This document shows, one piece after another, positions 63,481-64,000 of a stretch of 64,000 nucleotides of DNA (positions are counted from its first letter, which is position 1; each line of letters begins with the position of its first letter). The notes under the pieces were generated by a model, which was not told the DNA's origin, did no database searches, and worked only from the letters and a program-made list of their open reading frames with translations. A program made the position numbers and the translations under genes. Origin of the DNA: Paenibacillus alkaliterrae (GTDB lineage: Bacteria; Bacillota; Bacilli; Paenibacillales; Paenibacillaceae); the NCBI RefSeq assembly GCF_021532375.1, contig NZ_JAKGAP010000002.1, positions 62,001 to 126,000 of the forward strand, written 5' to 3'.

Positions 63481-63639
63481 TCATTTGCCTTTCCTTGATG
63501 CGGCCCAGAATGCGAGTATGATAAGGGGAATGAGAATGAACCATGGAATAGTAATCGTTCCGCCAACGATAAAAGCTAAAGCCATTACTGCAATAATGCC
63601 GATAATAATGTACAGACAGCCTCTGCCGAATGTTTCCAT
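63481..63639 (-). CDS. Small two-helix membrane protein
   Basis: 52 residues: METFGRGCLYIIIGIIAVMA, then a second helix TIPWFILIPLIILAFW and a basic end ASRKGK. ATG 63639, with TAGGAGG upstream in the dispersed repeat. Not recognised. Too short for default gene calling, but the ribosome binding site and hydrophobic composition support it. Confidence 0.65.
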   Translation of the reverse strand: METFGRGCLYIIIGIIAVMALAFIVGGTITIPWFILIPLIILAFWAASRKGK

Positions 63640-63647
63640 CACGATCG

Positions 63648-63697
63648 CCTCCTAAAGGTTTTGCGACAGCAAAACCATCTTCGTAAGCATATGCTCC
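63648..63697 (-). repeat. Dispersed RBS-proximal hairpin repeat, copy 4
   Basis: On the minus strand: GAGCATATGCTTACGAAG, then the hairpin GGTTTTGC...GCAAAACC, then TTTAGGAGG. It is the copy closest to copy 1. Confidence 0.7.
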
Positions 63698-63743
63698 ATG
63701 AAAGTATATTCGTTTATAACGTTATTATGGTTTACAAGGTTTC

Positions 63744-63772
63744 AAAAAAAATGACCCACATCGCTGTGGGCC
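63744..63772 (-). terminator. Terminator of the cutC transcript
   Basis: The stem CCCACA / TGTGGG is followed on the minus strand by eight T. It lies downstream of the CutC-like gene. Confidence 0.75.
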
Positions 63773-63831
63773 GGTGTCTTATGAACAATATCCAGGGGGA
63801 GCTTCGACGCAGAATTACATTCTGTTCATAT

Positions 63832-64000
63832 TCAACCCGGTGTGAACATTTTATCGAGGGAGTGTCTTGCTTCCTGTACCAGAGCCTTATTGACACAGCC
63901 GGCAGGTTGATGAACGCCGCTGCCAAAGTGCACTTCCCGCACTTGAGACGCTTGTAGAAAAGCGGGGAGCGACGGTATGCTGAGTCCGCTTCCCGCCATA
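63832..64000 (-). CDS. cutC: Copper homeostasis protein CutC family, C-terminal end
   Basis: Partial; it runs off the window edge. The last ~56 residues include MAGSGLSIPSLPAFL and VREVHFGSGVHQP, the family C-terminal pattern (glycine-rich strand, then HFGSGV). CutC is a TIM-barrel cytoplasmic protein linked to copper handling, though its biochemistry is unsettled. Stop at 63832-63834, followed by a hairpin terminator. Confidence 0.75.
   Translation of the reverse strand, partial: MAGSGLSIPSLPAFLQASQVREVHFGSGVHQPAGCVNKALVQEARHSLDKMFTPG

Noticed and set aside
1-64000. tRNA, rRNA, IS elements, prophage
   Set aside because: No cloverleaf-like, rRNA-like, transposase or phage structural sequences were recognised.

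Overview
The window is one chromosomal stretch of an endospore-forming Bacillota, most likely Paenibacillus or a close relative. The evidence is the spore genes (spoVM, a SpoVIF-like gene, two GerA-type germinant receptor operons), gene order shared with Bacillus subtilis (ylaN-ftsW, ylbF-ylbG, and the long yloA-yloB ... remA-gmk-rpoZ-coaBC-priA-def-fmt-rsmB-rlmN-prpC-prkC-rsgA-rpe-spoVM-rpmB-yloU-yloV ... recG block), strong GGAGG ribosome binding sites, several TTG/GTG starts and a mid-range GC content. No rRNA, tRNA, CRISPR array, complete insertion sequence or prophage was seen.

Layout. 1-9.1 kb holds mixed housekeeping genes: the end of a GAF-GGDEF diguanylate cyclase, a lipoprotein, an M29 aminopeptidase, an HPr-like protein without the catalytic histidine, ylaN, an Asp23 protein, ftsW and a YugN-like gene on the minus strand, an M20 amidohydrolase, a CBS protein and a secreted nuclease-like lipoprotein. 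9.2-13 kb holds an XPB-type helicase translationally coupled to a large partner protein. 13-18.4 kb holds ricF(ylbF)-ylbG, separated by a 38-bp tandem repeat, then an unknown protein, a LysR regulator, a PHP phosphoesterase and rqcH. 18.5-46.5 kb is the yloB-recG block: Ca2+ ATPase, dapF, a homocysteine methyltransferase/methylene-THF reductase, then transcription, CoA, replication restart, protein maturation, rRNA/tRNA modification, Ser/Thr kinase and phosphatase, ribosome assembly, fatty-acid kinase and recG. It is interrupted at 25.7-27.5 kb by small membrane proteins, a 95-bp inverted-repeat element, a probably frameshifted gene and a DinB-like gene.

46.5-49.9 kb holds a C-terminal remnant of an SRAP (YedK/HMCES) gene, a DUF2515 gene, and a minus-strand Y-family polymerase/YolD operon with two LexA boxes and a 17-codon leader ORF that overlaps the polymerase start. 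50-58.2 kb holds two consecutive germination receptor operons (A-B-C plus a small membrane protein, then A-C-B). 58.3-62.4 kb is a TPP-riboswitch-controlled thiamine-precursor uptake operon (thiY, a YkoF/MTH1187-like thiamine-binding protein, thiX, thiZ) ending in a TatD-type metallohydrolase that may belong to pyrimidine salvage. 62.6-64 kb holds a glucosaminidase, a 52-residue membrane protein and the C-terminus of cutC.

A short dispersed repeat occurs at four loci directly upstream of ribosome binding sites (yugN, ylbG, rpmB and the 52-residue protein). It is the most distinctive non-coding signal and is not explained by the annotated genes. Functional calls rest on motif recognition by eye; no database search was run.
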